A stretch of 64,000 bases of DNA from Micromonospora tulbaghiae (lineage in GTDB: Bacteria > Actinomycetota > Actinomycetes > Mycobacteriales > Micromonosporaceae). Location: positions 432,495-496,494 of the forward strand of contig NZ_FMCQ01000003.1 of the NCBI RefSeq assembly GCF_900091605.1, read 5' to 3'. Positions 28,309-37,357 of the stretch are shown in pieces. Positions within the stretch are counted from its first letter, which is position 1. Each line of letters begins with the position of its first letter. The notes under the pieces were generated by a model, which was given only the letters and a program-made list of their open reading frames with translations, made no database searches and was not told the DNA's origin. Made by a program: the position numbers and the translations under genes.

Positions 28309-28781
28309 GACGTGCGGTCTGCCCGGGCTCGTTCGACCCGGTCACCAACGGACACCTCGACATCATCGGCCGGGCCAGCCGGCTCTTCGACGAGGTGATC
28401 GTCGGAGTGCTGGTCAACCAGTCCAAGCAGGGCCTGTTCACCGTCGAGGAGCGGATCGCCATGCTCCGCGAGGTGACCGCCTCGTACGACAACGTCCGGG
28501 TGGAGTCGTTCCGCGGCCTGCTCGTCGACTTCTGCCGCGCGCAGCAGGCGAGTGTGCTGATCAAGGGCCTGCGTGCGGTGAGCGACTTCGACTACGAGCT
28601 GCAGATGGCCCAGATGAACATCGGCCTGGCCGGCGTGGAGACGTTGTTCATGCCGACCAACCCGCTCTACTCGTTCATCTCGTCCAGCCTGATCAAGGAC
28701 GTGGCGAAGTGGGGCGGCGACATCTCCGCCCACGTCCCCGACATGGTCCGCGAGCAGCTCTCCGCCCGCCTCCGCCCCTGA
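28305..28781 (+). CDS. coaD: Phosphopantetheine adenylyltransferase
   Basis: A 158-residue nucleotidyltransferase making dephospho-CoA from 4-prime-phosphopantetheine and ATP, the penultimate step of coenzyme A synthesis. CPGSFDPVTNGHLDII carries the TxGH-type ATP motif; KGLRAVSDFDYELQMA and the ISSSLIKDVAKWGGD segment are typical. ATG 28305 overlaps the rsmD stop. The stop is followed at once by a C-run and the large palindrome described below. Confidence 0.97.
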   Translation: MRRAVCPGSFDPVTNGHLDIIGRASRLFDEVIVGVLVNQSKQGLFTVEERIAMLREVTASYDNVRVESFRGLLVDFCRAQQASVLIKGLRAVSDFDYELQMAQMNIGLAGVETLFMPTNPLYSFISSSLIKDVAKWGGDISAHVPDMVREQLSARLRP

Positions 28782-28945
28782 CCCCCCGCCCCCGCCCCCC
28801 GCCCCCGCCCGGCCCTCGCGATCTTGCACTTTCGGCCCGGACATTCCTCCCGCAAGGGACGAGTGCCGGGCCGCAAGTGCAAGATCGCCGGGGTGGGGGC
28901 GGGGGAGGGAGGACGACGCGCGGGTGGGGCGGGTGGGGTGGGTGC
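28782..28945. repeat. Large palindrome with GNRA-type apex, flanked by C- and G-runs
   Basis: Arms of 23 nt (28818-28840 and 28866-28888) pair with one mismatch; the shared core is GCGATCTTGCACTT. The 25-nt loop holds its own TCCC-GCAA-GGGA mini-hairpin (28848-28859). The outer flanks are C-rich (28782-28812) and G-rich (28890-28912), so the palindrome extends imperfectly outwards. G-tracts at 28890-28912 and 28922-28945 could form G-quadruplexes. It fills the coaD to DivIVA-like gap. It may be a dispersed REP-like element and also a terminator for coaD; only one copy was seen here. Confidence 0.65.
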
Positions 28946-29039
28946 TTGTGGCTCCGGCGCGACATGATGTCTGCAGCGCCGAGACGGGGCGCAGGCCGCA
29001 TGATGGAGGGCGGCCGACGAAGACAGGAGTGAGGTACCG

Positions 29040-29537
29040 GTGGACCCGCTCGATCGCATCGACGAACTGATCACCATGGTGGAGCAGGCCCGCTCCGTCC
29101 CGATGTCGCGCAACAACTGCATGGTCGACCGGGGCGAGATGATCGCCGTGCTCGACGAGCTGCGCGCGGAGCTTCCCGCGGACCTGCGGCGGGCCGCCGC
29201 GCTGCTGGAGGAGCGGGACAAGATCATGGAGGCCGGCAAGCGTGAGGCCGACCGGATCATCAGCGAGGGTGAGGCGGAACACGCCCGGCTGGTCTCGGTC
29301 AACGAGATCACCGTCTCGGCCGAGCACGAGGGAGCGCGGATCATCGCCGAGGCGCGGGCCGAGGCGCAGCGCCTCCGCGAGGAGGTGGACGACTACGTCG
29401 ACACCGCGCTGGCGAACTTCGAGCAGTTCCTCACCCGGGCGCTGGCCTCGATAGAGCGCGGCCGGGACAAGATGCACGCGCTGCGCGAGATCGGCACCTT
29501 CGCCGGGGACGAGGCGGACCGCCCGCTACCCTTCTGA
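29040..29537 (+). CDS. sepIVA: DivIVA-like coiled-coil protein (SepIVA/Rv2927c homologue)
   Basis: A 165-residue cytoplasmic protein, almost entirely helical, with Glu/Arg/Ala-rich heptads from about residue 55 to 155 (LLEERDKIMEAGKREADRII, AEHEGARIIAEARAEAQRLR). The DivIVA-like N-terminus begins MDPLDRIDELITMVEQA. The mycobacterial homologue SepIVA is needed for septation and polar growth. GTG 29040 follows AGGAGTGAGG. It starts a run of division, ribosome and lipid genes matching the order after Rv2927c. Confidence 0.85.
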   Translation: MDPLDRIDELITMVEQARSVPMSRNNCMVDRGEMIAVLDELRAELPADLRRAAALLEERDKIMEAGKREADRIISEGEAEHARLVSVNEITVSAEHEGARIIAEARAEAQRLREEVDDYVDTALANFEQFLTRALASIERGRDKMHALREIGTFAGDEADRPLPF

Positions 29538-29660
29538 GCGGCGCGCGAGCCGGTCGCCGACAGCCGGCTGCCGTCGAGCCGGAGGTGAGCCCCGGTTCGA
29601 CGGTCCGCCCACCTGGCAGGTAACCTTCTTTGTCGGCCTCTCAACGGCCGGAGTCTGACT

Positions 29661-30224
29661 ATGCCCAAACACTCGCCAAGCACACTCAACCCCAGGTCGC
29701 CGCTGGTCCTCGACACGAGGGAACTGCCGCGCCGACCTGGCGCGTTGCGTACGCACAAGCGGGTCGTGCCGGCACCGGCGGACCTCGGCGTGGAGTTGAT
29801 CGGCGTGCCGGAGGGCGCGGACCTCGACCTCGACCTGAGGTTGGAGTCGGTGTCCGAGGGCGTGCTCGTCTCCGGGACCGTCACCGGTCCCGTCAAGGGC
29901 GAGTGCGGGCGCTGCCTGCGCGAGATCGACGACTCGTTGGCCGTGACGATCCAGGAGCTGTACGCGTACGAGAACAGCACCACGGACGACACGACCGAAG
30001 AGGACGAGGTGGGCCGGATGCAGGGCGATCTGATCGACCTGGAGCCGGCGTTGCGGGACGCGGTGGTGCTGGCGCTGCCGACGAACCCGCTCTGCCGGGA
30101 GGACTGCCCAGGCCTGTGCCCCGACTGCGGGGTGCACTGGGACGATCTGCCGGCCGACCACAGCCATCAGCAGGTCGACCCGCGTTGGGCGAGCCTGACG
30201 CAAATGACCCGTACAGAGGAGTAA
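29661..30224 (+). CDS. DUF177 (YceD-family) protein
   Basis: A 187-residue protein with the DUF177 pattern: VKGECGRCLREIDDSL in the middle and CREDCPGLCPDCGVHW near the C-terminus, giving several cysteines that may bind a metal. YceD proteins are encoded before rpmF in most bacteria and have been linked to 23S rRNA metabolism in plants and bacteria. ATG 29661 has GGAG about 9 nt upstream. rpmF follows after 5 nt. Confidence 0.9.
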   Translation: MPKHSPSTLNPRSPLVLDTRELPRRPGALRTHKRVVPAPADLGVELIGVPEGADLDLDLRLESVSEGVLVSGTVTGPVKGECGRCLREIDDSLAVTIQELYAYENSTTDDTTEEDEVGRMQGDLIDLEPALRDAVVLALPTNPLCREDCPGLCPDCGVHWDDLPADHSHQQVDPRWASLTQMTRTEE

Positions 30225-30229
30225 GAACC

Positions 30230-30403
30230 GTGGCCGTCCCCAAGCGCAAGATGTCGCGCAGCAACACCCGCGCCCGCCGGGCGAACTGGAAGGCCTCGGC
30301 GGTGGCGACCGTGGCCTGCCCGCAGTGCAAGTCGGCCAAGCTGCCGCACACCGCCTGCTCCGTCTGCGGCACCTACAACGGCCGTCAGGTCCTCGAGGTC
30401 TGA
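30230..30403 (+). CDS. rpmF: Large ribosomal subunit protein bL32
   Basis: A 57-residue ribosomal protein: AVPKRKMSRSNTRARRA at the N-terminus and two CxxC pairs (CPQC, CSVC) forming the zinc-binding form. GTG 30230 has AGAGGAG upstream. It lies between the DUF177 gene and plsX, the classical YceD-rpmF-plsX arrangement that couples ribosome and membrane lipid synthesis. Confidence 0.95.
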   Translation: MAVPKRKMSRSNTRARRANWKASAVATVACPQCKSAKLPHTACSVCGTYNGRQVLEV

Positions 30404-30415
30404 CCCGGCCGCCGA

Positions 30416-31495
30416 GTGACGTCCCCGACCCCCGGTCGGGTGACGCGCGCACCAAGGCTCACGCCCGGTGCCCCGGCTCCCGCCACCGCCGACCGGCTTC
30501 CGGCCGGCGGAGCGTCGGAGCCGGGCACCGCGCGGATCGCCGTCGACCTCCTCGGCGGGGACGATGCTCCCGCCGTCGTGGTTGACGGCGCTCTGCGAGC
30601 GGTACGCACGGATCCCGCCCTGCACCTGCTGCTCGTCGGCCCGATCGAGGTGGCCGACGAGCTGATCGGTGCGCTCGACCCGGCCCAGCGCGCCCGGGTC
30701 ACGGTCCGCCCGGTGCGGACCGCCGTCGGTATGGCCGACCATCCCACCGCCGCCCGCGGCGAGAGCACGGTACGCACCGCCGTGCAGGCCGTCCGCGACG
30801 GACTCGCCGACGCCGTCGTCTCCGCCGGCTCGACCGGCGCCACAGTCACCGCCGCCGCGCTCGGCCTCGGCCGCTGGACCGGGATACGCCGGCCCGCGCT
30901 CGCCGCCACGCTGCCCGCCGTCGAGGGGCCGGTGGTGCTGCTCGACGTCGGCGGCACGCTCGAACCCGGACCGGCCACGCTGGCGCGGCACGCCCTCCTC
31001 GGCGCCGCCTACGCGTCGGTGGCCCACGCCGTCACCGCACCCCGCGTCGGGTTGCTCTCCGTCGGCCTCGAGACGGGCAAGGGCGACCGCCTGCGCCGGA
31101 CCGCCGCGCCCGCGCTCGCCGCCGCGCCGCTGCCCTGCGACGGCCGCTACGTCGGCCTGGTCGAGGGGTACGACATCTCGCTCGGCGCCCGCGCCGACGT
31201 CGTGGTGACCGACGGTTTCACCGGAAACGTCCTGCTGAAGGCCATCGAGGGCGCGTACGCCATGGCCGGCGGCCCACCGTCACGCGGCGGCGCCCCGCGT
31301 GCCGCGGCGCTGCTCGGGGTGGGCGGCACCGTGGTCGTGTGCCACGGCGCGGCCGGCTCCGAGGACCTCGCCTCCGGTATCGCGCTGGCCGCCCACCTGT
31401 GGCGTCGTGACGCCGCCGGGACGGTCCGCGCCCTGCTCGACGACATCCCGCACGATTTCGCACCTGACCGACACGACACCGAGGTAGCACCATGA
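30416..31495 (+). CDS. plsX: Phosphate acyltransferase PlsX
   Basis: A 359-residue enzyme converting acyl-ACP to acyl-phosphate for glycerolipid synthesis. [13 protein letters not shown] begins the fold after a 40-residue disordered N-terminus; [26 protein letters not shown] and [18 protein letters not shown] are family blocks. M. tuberculosis lacks plsX at this spot, so the arrangement here resembles Streptomyces more. GTG 30416; the stop overlaps the rnc start (ATGA), placing both in one operon. Confidence 0.9.
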   Translation: MTSPTPGRVTRAPRLTPGAPAPATADRLPAGGASEPGTARIAVDLLGGDDAPAVVVDGALRAVRTDPALHLLLVGPIEVADELIGALDPAQRARVTVRPVRTAVGMADHPTAARGESTVRTAVQAVRDGLADAVVSAGSTGATVTAAALGLGRWTGIRRPALAATLPAVEGPVVLLDVGGTLEPGPATLARHALLGAAYASVAHAVTAPRVGLLSVGLETGKGDRLRRTAAPALAAAPLPCDGRYVGLVEGYDISLGARADVVVTDGFTGNVLLKAIEGAYAMAGGPPSRGGAPRAAALLGVGGTVVVCHGAAGSEDLASGIALAAHLWRRDAAGTVRALLDDIPHDFAPDRHDTEVAP

Positions 31496-32301
31496 CCAAC
31501 GACAAGCGGCGGCGTGCTCCCGTCGGCCACCTGGAGGCGGCCTTCGGGGTGTCGCTCGACCCGGAGCTGCTGGAGCGGGCGCTGACCCACCGCTCGTACG
31601 CGTACGAGAACGGCGGCCTGCCCACGAACGAGCGGCTGGAGTTCCTGGGCGACTCGGTGCTCGGCGTGGTGATCACCACAGCGCTGTTCCACAACCACCC
31701 CGACCTGCCCGAGGGGCAGCTGGCGAAGCTGCGCGCCAGCGTGGTCAACATGCGGGCGCTCGCCGACGTGGCGCGTGGTCTGGGCCCGGACGGGCTGGGC
31801 GCGTACCTGCTGCTCGGCAAGGGCGAGGAGGCCACCGGCGGACGGGACAAGGCGAGCATCCTGGCCGACACGCTGGAGGCGCTGCTGGGCGCGATCTACC
31901 TCCAGTACGGCCTGGACACCGCGGCCATCGTCATCCACCGGCTGTTCGACCCGCTGATGGCCGAGTCGGCGGGCCGGGGCGCGGCGCTGGACTGGAAGAC
32001 CAGCCTCCAGGAGCTGACCGCCGCGCTCGGGCTCGGCGTGCCCGAGTACCGGATCGAGGGCACCGGGCCGGACCACCTCAAGACGTTCACCGCCTGGGTG
32101 GTGGTGGCCGGCAACCGTTACGGCGGCGCGGAGGGGCGCAGCAAGAAGGAGGCCGAGCAGCGCGCGGCCGAGTCGGCCTGGCGCACGCTCACCGAGCAGG
32201 CCGAGGCGGCGGCGCAGGCGGAGGCGGCGGCGCAGGCCCAGGACGGGACGAGCCCGCAGGACGACACGACGGACGTCGAGGCGGGCGCCGGCCGTGCCTG
32301 A
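31492..32301 (+). CDS. rnc: Ribonuclease III
   Basis: A 269-residue double-strand-specific endoribonuclease for rRNA processing and RNA decay. The catalytic signature is [15 protein letters not shown], with the second acidic site in [19 protein letters not shown]. The double-stranded RNA-binding domain spans about residues 164-235 ([29 protein letters not shown]). An Ala/Gln-rich tail follows. ATG 31492 overlaps plsX and its end overlaps mutM by 8 nt. Confidence 0.96.
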   Translation: MTNDKRRRAPVGHLEAAFGVSLDPELLERALTHRSYAYENGGLPTNERLEFLGDSVLGVVITTALFHNHPDLPEGQLAKLRASVVNMRALADVARGLGPDGLGAYLLLGKGEEATGGRDKASILADTLEALLGAIYLQYGLDTAAIVIHRLFDPLMAESAGRGAALDWKTSLQELTAALGLGVPEYRIEGTGPDHLKTFTAWVVVAGNRYGGAEGRSKKEAEQRAAESAWRTLTEQAEAAAQAEAAAQAQDGTSPQDDTTDVEAGAGRA

Positions 32302-33151
32302 GCTGCCCGAGGTCGAGACCGTCCGGCTCGGACTCGCCCAGTGGGTGATCGGCCGGCGGATCGCCGCCGTCGAGGTGCGCCACCCCCGGGCGGTACGCCG
32401 GCACGCGCCTGGTGGCGCGCACTTCGCCGACGTGCTCGCCGGCCGGACCGTCACCGGCGTACGCCGCCGGGGCAAGTACCTCTGGCTGCCGCTGGACAGC
32501 GGCGACGCGGTGATCGGCCACCTCGGCATGTCCGGCCAGCTGCTGTTGCAGCCGGTCGGCGCGGCCGACGAACTGCACCTGCGCGTCCGGTTCCGGTTCG
32601 CCGACGACGGGCCGGAGCTGCGCTTCGTCGACCAGCGCACGTTCGGCGGGCTGTCCGTGTCGGCCGGTGGGGCGGAGTTGCCCGCCGAGATCGCCCACAT
32701 CGCCCGCGATCCGATGGACCCGGAGTTCTCCGACGAGGCGTTCGTGGCGGCGCTGCGGCGCAAGCGTACGGAGATCAAACGGGCGCTGCTCGACCAGACG
32801 CTGATCTCCGGGGTGGGCAACATCTACGCCGACGAGGCACTGTGGCGGGCGAAGCTGCACGGTACCCGCCCCGCCGACGCGCTCACCCGTCCGGCCGCGC
32901 TGCGGCTGCTCGGGCACGTCCGGGACGTGCTCGCCGAGGCGATCAAGCAGGGCGGCACCAGCTTCGACGAGCTGTACGTCAACGTCAACGGCGAGAGCGG
33001 CTACTTCGACCGGTCGCTCAACGCGTACGGCCGGGAGGGGGAGCCCTGCCCGCGCTGCGGCGCCCCGATCCGGCGCGAGGCGTTCATGAACCGGTCCTCC
33101 TACAGTTGCCCGCGATGCCAGCCGCGGCCCCGGGGCACCCTCCGGGGATGA
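32294..33151 (+). CDS. mutM: Formamidopyrimidine-DNA glycosylase
   Basis: A 285-residue repair enzyme removing 8-oxoguanine and formamidopyrimidines. After removal of fMet the catalytic proline leads [10 protein letters not shown]; Lys near residue 60 is in [10 protein letters not shown]. The C-terminal zinc finger is complete: [10 protein letters not shown] and [13 protein letters not shown] 32294 lies inside the end of rnc (8-nt overlap), indicating translational coupling. A hairpin follows the stop. Confidence 0.95.
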   Translation: MPELPEVETVRLGLAQWVIGRRIAAVEVRHPRAVRRHAPGGAHFADVLAGRTVTGVRRRGKYLWLPLDSGDAVIGHLGMSGQLLLQPVGAADELHLRVRFRFADDGPELRFVDQRTFGGLSVSAGGAELPAEIAHIARDPMDPEFSDEAFVAALRRKRTEIKRALLDQTLISGVGNIYADEALWRAKLHGTRPADALTRPAALRLLGHVRDVLAEAIKQGGTSFDELYVNVNGESGYFDRSLNAYGREGEPCPRCGAPIRREAFMNRSSYSCPRCQPRPRGTLRG

Positions 33152-33170
33152 CCCCGAGCCGGTTCGGGGT
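33151..33170 (+). terminator. Hairpin right after mutM
   Basis: Seven-bp stem ACCCCGA (33151-33157) with TCGGGGT (33164-33170) and a 6-nt loop, overlapping the mutM stop and followed by TTGTG. It is the likely end of the plsX-rnc-mutM transcript. Confidence 0.6.
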
Positions 33171-33242
33171 TGTGCCGGTGTGCATCGCCGGACGGTCCCC
33201 GGAGACGCGCCGGAGCGTACCCGGAGATGCCCTTTTCCGCCC

Positions 33243-33274
33243 GGTCCGCGCGGCCGGAACCGGCCGCGCGGACC
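33243..33274. repeat. Near-perfect 32-bp palindrome between mutM and the MMPL gene
   Basis: Arms GGTCCGCGCGGCCGG (33243-33257) and its complement (33260-33274) are separated by only AA. A second inverted repeat, ATCGGGGA/TCCCCGAT, follows at 33286-33315. They could be extra terminators or a cruciform operator; TAGCGT at 33337-33342 is a likely -10 for the next gene. Confidence 0.55.
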
Positions 33275-33390
33275 TCGTCGCCCGGATCGGGGACGAGCGG
33301 GGGCCGTTCCCCGATGTCGGGGCCCCGCCGGCTGCCTAGCGTCATCTTGGGTCGGCGCAGGGCCGGCATCAGGAGGGTGGAACCCGGGAC

Positions 33391-35613
33391 ATGGGCAGGC
33401 GACCGGTTACCGTGCGGCTGGCACGGTGGAGTGCGGAGCATCCGTGGCGCGCGATCGCGTTGTGGGTGGTCTTCGTGGCGGTGTGTTTCGTCGGCGGCAG
33501 CGCCGCCGGGCTGAACGAGGCCACCGACGAGGATCAGGCGATCGGCGAGTTCGGACGGGCACAGCTGATCGTCGACAGTGGCGGGTTCGACCAGCCGGCG
33601 ACCGAGAACGTGCTGATCACCGCCCGGTCGGGCTCGCTCGACCAGGCGGCCGCGAAGGCCGCCGCGCAGGACGCGGCGGACCGGCTGCGGCAGGTCGACG
33701 GCGTGGCCTCGATCGGTACGCCGATGCCGTCGCGCGACGGCAGCGCGCTGCTGGTGCCGATCACCATGTCGGGCGACCCGGGCACCGCGGGGGACCGGGT
33801 GCAGCCGCTGCGGGACACCACCGCGAAGGTGCAGGTCGCGCACCCGCAACTGCGGGTGGAGCAGGTCGGCGGCCCGTCGATCGACAAGGCGCTCGACGAC
33901 ACGCTCGGCAAGGACTTCAAGCGCGCCGAGCTGCTCAGCCTGCCGGTGACGCTGGCCATCCTGATCATCGCGTTCGGCGCGCTGATCGCCGCCGGGGTGC
34001 CGGTGCTGCTGGCACTCTCCTCGGTGGCCGCCGCGATGGGTCTCTCCACACTCGCCTCCCACCTGGTGCCGGCCACCGACACCACCGCGAGCGTCATCCT
34101 GCTGATCGGCATGGCGGTCGGCGTGGACTACTCGCTGTTCTACGTGCGGCGGGAACGGGAGGAACGGGCCAAGGGCCGGTCCGGCCTCGACGCGGTGGAG
34201 ATCGCGGCGGAGACCTCCGGGCACGCCGTGGTGGTCTCCGGCACCGCCGTGATCATCTCGATGGGCGGTCTGCTGCTCGCCCAGGACGCGATCTTCTCCT
34301 CGCTGGCGGTCGGCTCGATCCTGGTGGTGGCGGTCGCCGTGATCGGCTCGCTGACCGTGCTGCCGGCGCTGCTGGCGAAGCTGGGCCGCTGGGTCGACCG
34401 GCCGCGGGTGCCGCTGCTGTGGCGCCTCACCGCCCCGCGCACCGGGCGGGACGGGCAGCCGGCCCGGCCCCGGTTCTGGCCGACGGTGCTCAAGCCGGCG
34501 CTGCGCGCGCCGGTGGCCACGCTGCTGATCTCGGTCGCGCTGCTGCTCGCGCTCGCCGCGCCGGCGCTCGGCATGAAGCTGAAGTTCCCCGCCGCCGAGG
34601 ACGTGCCGCGCAACACCGCGGCCATGCAGGCGTACGACCGGCTCACCGCGGCCTACCCGAGCAACGGCACCAGCCACACGGTCGCCGTGCGGGCGCCCGC
34701 CGAGCAGGCCGAACAGGTGCGGGCCGCGCTCACCGACCTGGCCGGCCGTACCGCCGTCGACCCGCTCTTCGCGCCGGCCGAGGGGGACGGCCCGGAGATC
34801 CGGGTGTCGGCGGACCGGCGGGTGTCGGTGCTGGAGGTGGCCACGCCGCACGCCAGCCGCTCCGACGAGGCGTCCCGGTCGCTGCACGAGCTGCGCCAGG
34901 ACCTGGTCCCGGCCACGCTCGGCGGCATCCCGGGCGTGGAGTACGCGGTCGGCGGCGGCGTGGCCGCCAGCGAGGACTACGCCGCCCACATCTGGGCGAA
35001 GCTGCCGATCGTCGCGGCGTTCGTGCTGGCGCTCACGTTCCTGGTGATGGCGTGGACGTTCCGGTCGGTGGTGGTGGCGCTGACCTCGATCGTGCTGAAC
35101 CTGCTCTCCGCCGGCGCCGCGTACGGGCTGCTGGTGCTGGTCTTCCAGAGCGACTGGGCGGAAGGGCTGCTCGGTTTCACCTCGATGGACGCGATCGTCA
35201 CCTGGCTCCCGCTGTTCCTGTTCGTGGTGCTGTTCGGACTGTCCATGGACTACCACGTCTTCGTGGTGAGCCGGATCCGCGAGGCGGTCGACCGGGGCAT
35301 GCCCAACCGGGAGGCGGTGGCGCACGGCATCACCTCCTCGGCCGGGGTGGTGACCAGCGCGGCGGTGGTGATGGTGGCGGTGTTCTCCATCTTCGCCACG
35401 CTCAGCATGATCGATTTCAAGCAGCTCGGCATCGGCCTGGCGGCGGCGATCCTGCTGGACGCCACGATCATCCGCGCGGTCGTGCTGCCCTCGGTGATGA
35501 CGCTGCTCGGTGACGCGAACTGGTGGGCGCCGCGCTTCATGCGCCGCCGTACGGCCGCCCCGGCGGTCGAGCCGCCGCCCGCCCCGGCGCCGGAGCTGGT
35601 CGGCGCCCGCTGA
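33391..35613 (+). CDS. MMPL-family membrane transporter
   Basis: A 740-residue RND-type transporter with two repeats of a large extracytoplasmic loop followed by a group of membrane helices. Proton-relay type blocks: GMAVGVDYSLFYVRREREE in the first half and FGLSMDYHVFVVSRIREA in the second. MMPL proteins of actinobacteria export lipids or hydrophobic small molecules; the cargo here is unknown. ATG 33391 has an AGGAGG about 14 nt upstream, which is longer than usual. No regulator is adjacent. It opens an accessory block between mutM and smc. Confidence 0.9.
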   Translation: MGRRPVTVRLARWSAEHPWRAIALWVVFVAVCFVGGSAAGLNEATDEDQAIGEFGRAQLIVDSGGFDQPATENVLITARSGSLDQAAAKAAAQDAADRLRQVDGVASIGTPMPSRDGSALLVPITMSGDPGTAGDRVQPLRDTTAKVQVAHPQLRVEQVGGPSIDKALDDTLGKDFKRAELLSLPVTLAILIIAFGALIAAGVPVLLALSSVAAAMGLSTLASHLVPATDTTASVILLIGMAVGVDYSLFYVRREREERAKGRSGLDAVEIAAETSGHAVVVSGTAVIISMGGLLLAQDAIFSSLAVGSILVVAVAVIGSLTVLPALLAKLGRWVDRPRVPLLWRLTAPRTGRDGQPARPRFWPTVLKPALRAPVATLLISVALLLALAAPALGMKLKFPAAEDVPRNTAAMQAYDRLTAAYPSNGTSHTVAVRAPAEQAEQVRAALTDLAGRTAVDPLFAPAEGDGPEIRVSADRRVSVLEVATPHASRSDEASRSLHELRQDLVPATLGGIPGVEYAVGGGVAASEDYAAHIWAKLPIVAAFVLALTFLVMAWTFRSVVVALTSIVLNLLSAGAAYGLLVLVFQSDWAEGLLGFTSMDAIVTWLPLFLFVVLFGLSMDYHVFVVSRIREAVDRGMPNREAVAHGITSSAGVVTSAAVVMVAVFSIFATLSMIDFKQLGIGLAAAILLDATIIRAVVLPSVMTLLGDANWWAPRFMRRRTAAPAVEPPPAPAPELVGAR

Positions 35614-35650
35614 CCAGGGTCGGCCGGGCGGCGTCCGGCCTGCACGACAC

Positions 35651-35676
35651 GCCCCGGGAGTCACGGCTCCCGGGGC
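35651..35676 (+). terminator. Hairpin after the MMPL gene
   Basis: Perfect 10-bp stem (35651-35660 with 35667-35676) around a 6-nt loop, 37 nt after the MMPL stop. It separates the gene from the MFS gene that follows on the same strand. Confidence 0.7.
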
Positions 35677-35712
35677 ATGTCGGTTCCGGTTCTTCGCCGT
35701 GGATTAGGGCCC

Positions 35713-35806
35713 CTACCTGCGGGGCATGTGGGCCGCCATGGACGAACAGCTATCGCCGGCGGTCCGTCGCGCCCCGGCCTCCGCATCCCGGCGGCGGGCG
35801 TCGTGA
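35713..35806 (+). promoter_or_regulatory. Leader of the MFS gene with a mini-ORF overlapping its start
   Basis: CTACCT (35713-35718) lies 7 nt before ATG 35726, which opens a 26-codon frame beginning MWAAMDEQLSPAVRRA; an inner ATG is at 35738. It ends with TGA 35804-35806, overlapping the GTG start of the transporter at 35803. The -10 is weak, so the mini-ORF may be chance; if real, it would couple translation to the transporter. Confidence 0.3.
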
Positions 35807-37308
35807 GCACCGACGCCGCGAGCGGCACCGTACGGACCAACGTCCCGGCCCGCCTCGACCGGCTGCCGTGGTCCCGCTGGCACTGGATGATCGTCATCGG
35901 TCTGGGCACGGTCTGGATCCTCGACGGGCTCGAGGTGACGATCGTCGGCAACCTCTCCGGCAAGCTCGCCGAGCCGGGCAGCGGCCTGGACATCACCCAG
36001 AGCCAGGTCACCGGCCTGGCCGCCGCGCTCTACGTCGCGGGCGCCTGCACCGGCGCGCTCCTGTTCGGGTGGCTCACCGACCGGTTCGGCCGCAAGAAGC
36101 TGTTCCTGCTGACGCTCGGGCTGTACCTGGTCGCCACCGCGCTCACCGCGCTGTCGTTCGACACCTGGTGGTTCTTCCTGTTCCGGTTCCTCACCGGCAT
36201 GGGCATCGGCGGTGAGTACGCCGCCATCAACTCGGCGATCGACGAGCTGATCCCGGCCCGCCACCGCGGCCGCATCGACATCATCATCAACGGCACGTTC
36301 TGGCTCGGCGCGGCGCTCGGCGCGCTGCTGACCGTACCGCTGCTCAACGGCCTGCCGACCAATCTCGGCTGGCGGGTGGCGTTCGGGCTGGGCGCGGTGC
36401 TCGGCGTGGTGATCCTGCTGGTGCGCCGGCACGTACCGGAGAGCCCACGGTGGCTGTTCATCCACGGGCACGCCGACGAGGCCAACCAGCTCGTGGACTC
36501 GGTCGAGGCCGAGGTGAGACGGGAGACCGGCAAGGACCTCGCCGAGGCGGACAACTACATCGAGATCCGGCAGCGCAGGAGCACGAACTTCCTGGAGATC
36601 GCCCGGACCCTGTTCCGCCGCTATCCCAAACGGGCCACGCTGGGCTTCGCGCTCTTCATCGGCCAGGCGTTCCTCTACAACGCGATCACGTTCGGGTTCG
36701 CCCAGATCCTGGAGACGTTCTTCGACGTGCCGCCCGGCAACAGCGGCTACTACTTCGCGGTGATCGCGGTCGGCAACCTGCTCGGCCCGCTGCTGCTGGG
36801 CCGGCTGTTCGACACAGTGGGCCGGGTGCCGATGATCGCCGGGTCGTACATCGGCTCGGGGGTGCTGCTGCTCGGCACCGCCTGGCTGTTCCACTCCGGC
36901 GTGCTGAGCGCGGTGACCATGACCGCCTGCTGGTGCGTGGTGCTGTTCTTCGCCTCGGCCGGCGCGAGCGCGGCGTACCTGACGGTCAGTGAGATCTTCC
37001 CGATGGAGACCCGGGCCATGGCGATCGCGTTCTTCTACGCGATCGGCACCGCCGCCGGTGGCATCACCGGCCCGCTGCTCTTCGCCAAGCTGGTCGGCAG
37101 CGGCGAGGTCGGGCAGACCGTGCTGGCGTTCGTCATCGGTGCCACCATCATGATCATCGGTGGGCTGGTGGAGCTGGCGCTCGGCGTCAAGGCCGAGGGC
37201 AGGTCCCTGGAGGACCTGGCCACCCCGCTGAGCGCGGAACACGCGGGGGTGCCGTCGCAGCGCGGCGGTGAGACCACCACCCCGGCCACCGGCGCGACCA
37301 CCGGCTGA
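35803..37308 (+). CDS. MFS transporter, metabolite:H+ symporter type
   Basis: A 501-residue, 12-helix transporter of the inner membrane. The MFS signature GWLTDRFGRKKLF follows helix 2, and RFLTGMGIGGEYAAINSAI is typical of the sugar/acid symporter group. PESPRWLFIHGHADEA marks the central loop. The substrate cannot be inferred. Start GTG 35803 (MSTDAASGTVRTN) has no clear ribosome-binding site and overlaps a mini-ORF stop; longer frames upstream look non-coding. Confidence 0.88.
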   Translation: MSTDAASGTVRTNVPARLDRLPWSRWHWMIVIGLGTVWILDGLEVTIVGNLSGKLAEPGSGLDITQSQVTGLAAALYVAGACTGALLFGWLTDRFGRKKLFLLTLGLYLVATALTALSFDTWWFFLFRFLTGMGIGGEYAAINSAIDELIPARHRGRIDIIINGTFWLGAALGALLTVPLLNGLPTNLGWRVAFGLGAVLGVVILLVRRHVPESPRWLFIHGHADEANQLVDSVEAEVRRETGKDLAEADNYIEIRQRRSTNFLEIARTLFRRYPKRATLGFALFIGQAFLYNAITFGFAQILETFFDVPPGNSGYYFAVIAVGNLLGPLLLGRLFDTVGRVPMIAGSYIGSGVLLLGTAWLFHSGVLSAVTMTACWCVVLFFASAGASAAYLTVSEIFPMETRAMAIAFFYAIGTAAGGITGPLLFAKLVGSGEVGQTVLAFVIGATIMIIGGLVELALGVKAEGRSLEDLATPLSAEHAGVPSQRGGETTTPATGATTG

Positions 37309-37319
37309 GCGCGCACGCC

Positions 37320-37351
37320 GGCGCCCCCGCTCCCCGACGGGCGGGGGCGCC
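37320..37351. terminator. Bidirectional terminator between MFS and GH114 genes
   Basis: Perfect 11-bp stem (37320-37330 with 37341-37351) around 10 nt, centred between convergent genes and just 6 nt before the GH114 stop on the minus strand. Confidence 0.7.
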
Positions 37352-37357
37352 GCGGCG

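Noticed and set aside
28964..29032. A 22-codon ORF (MMSAAPRRGAGR start) before the DivIVA-like gene
   Set aside because: No -10 element at leaderless distance and its stop is not in contact with the next start, unlike the ddl and rsmD cases.
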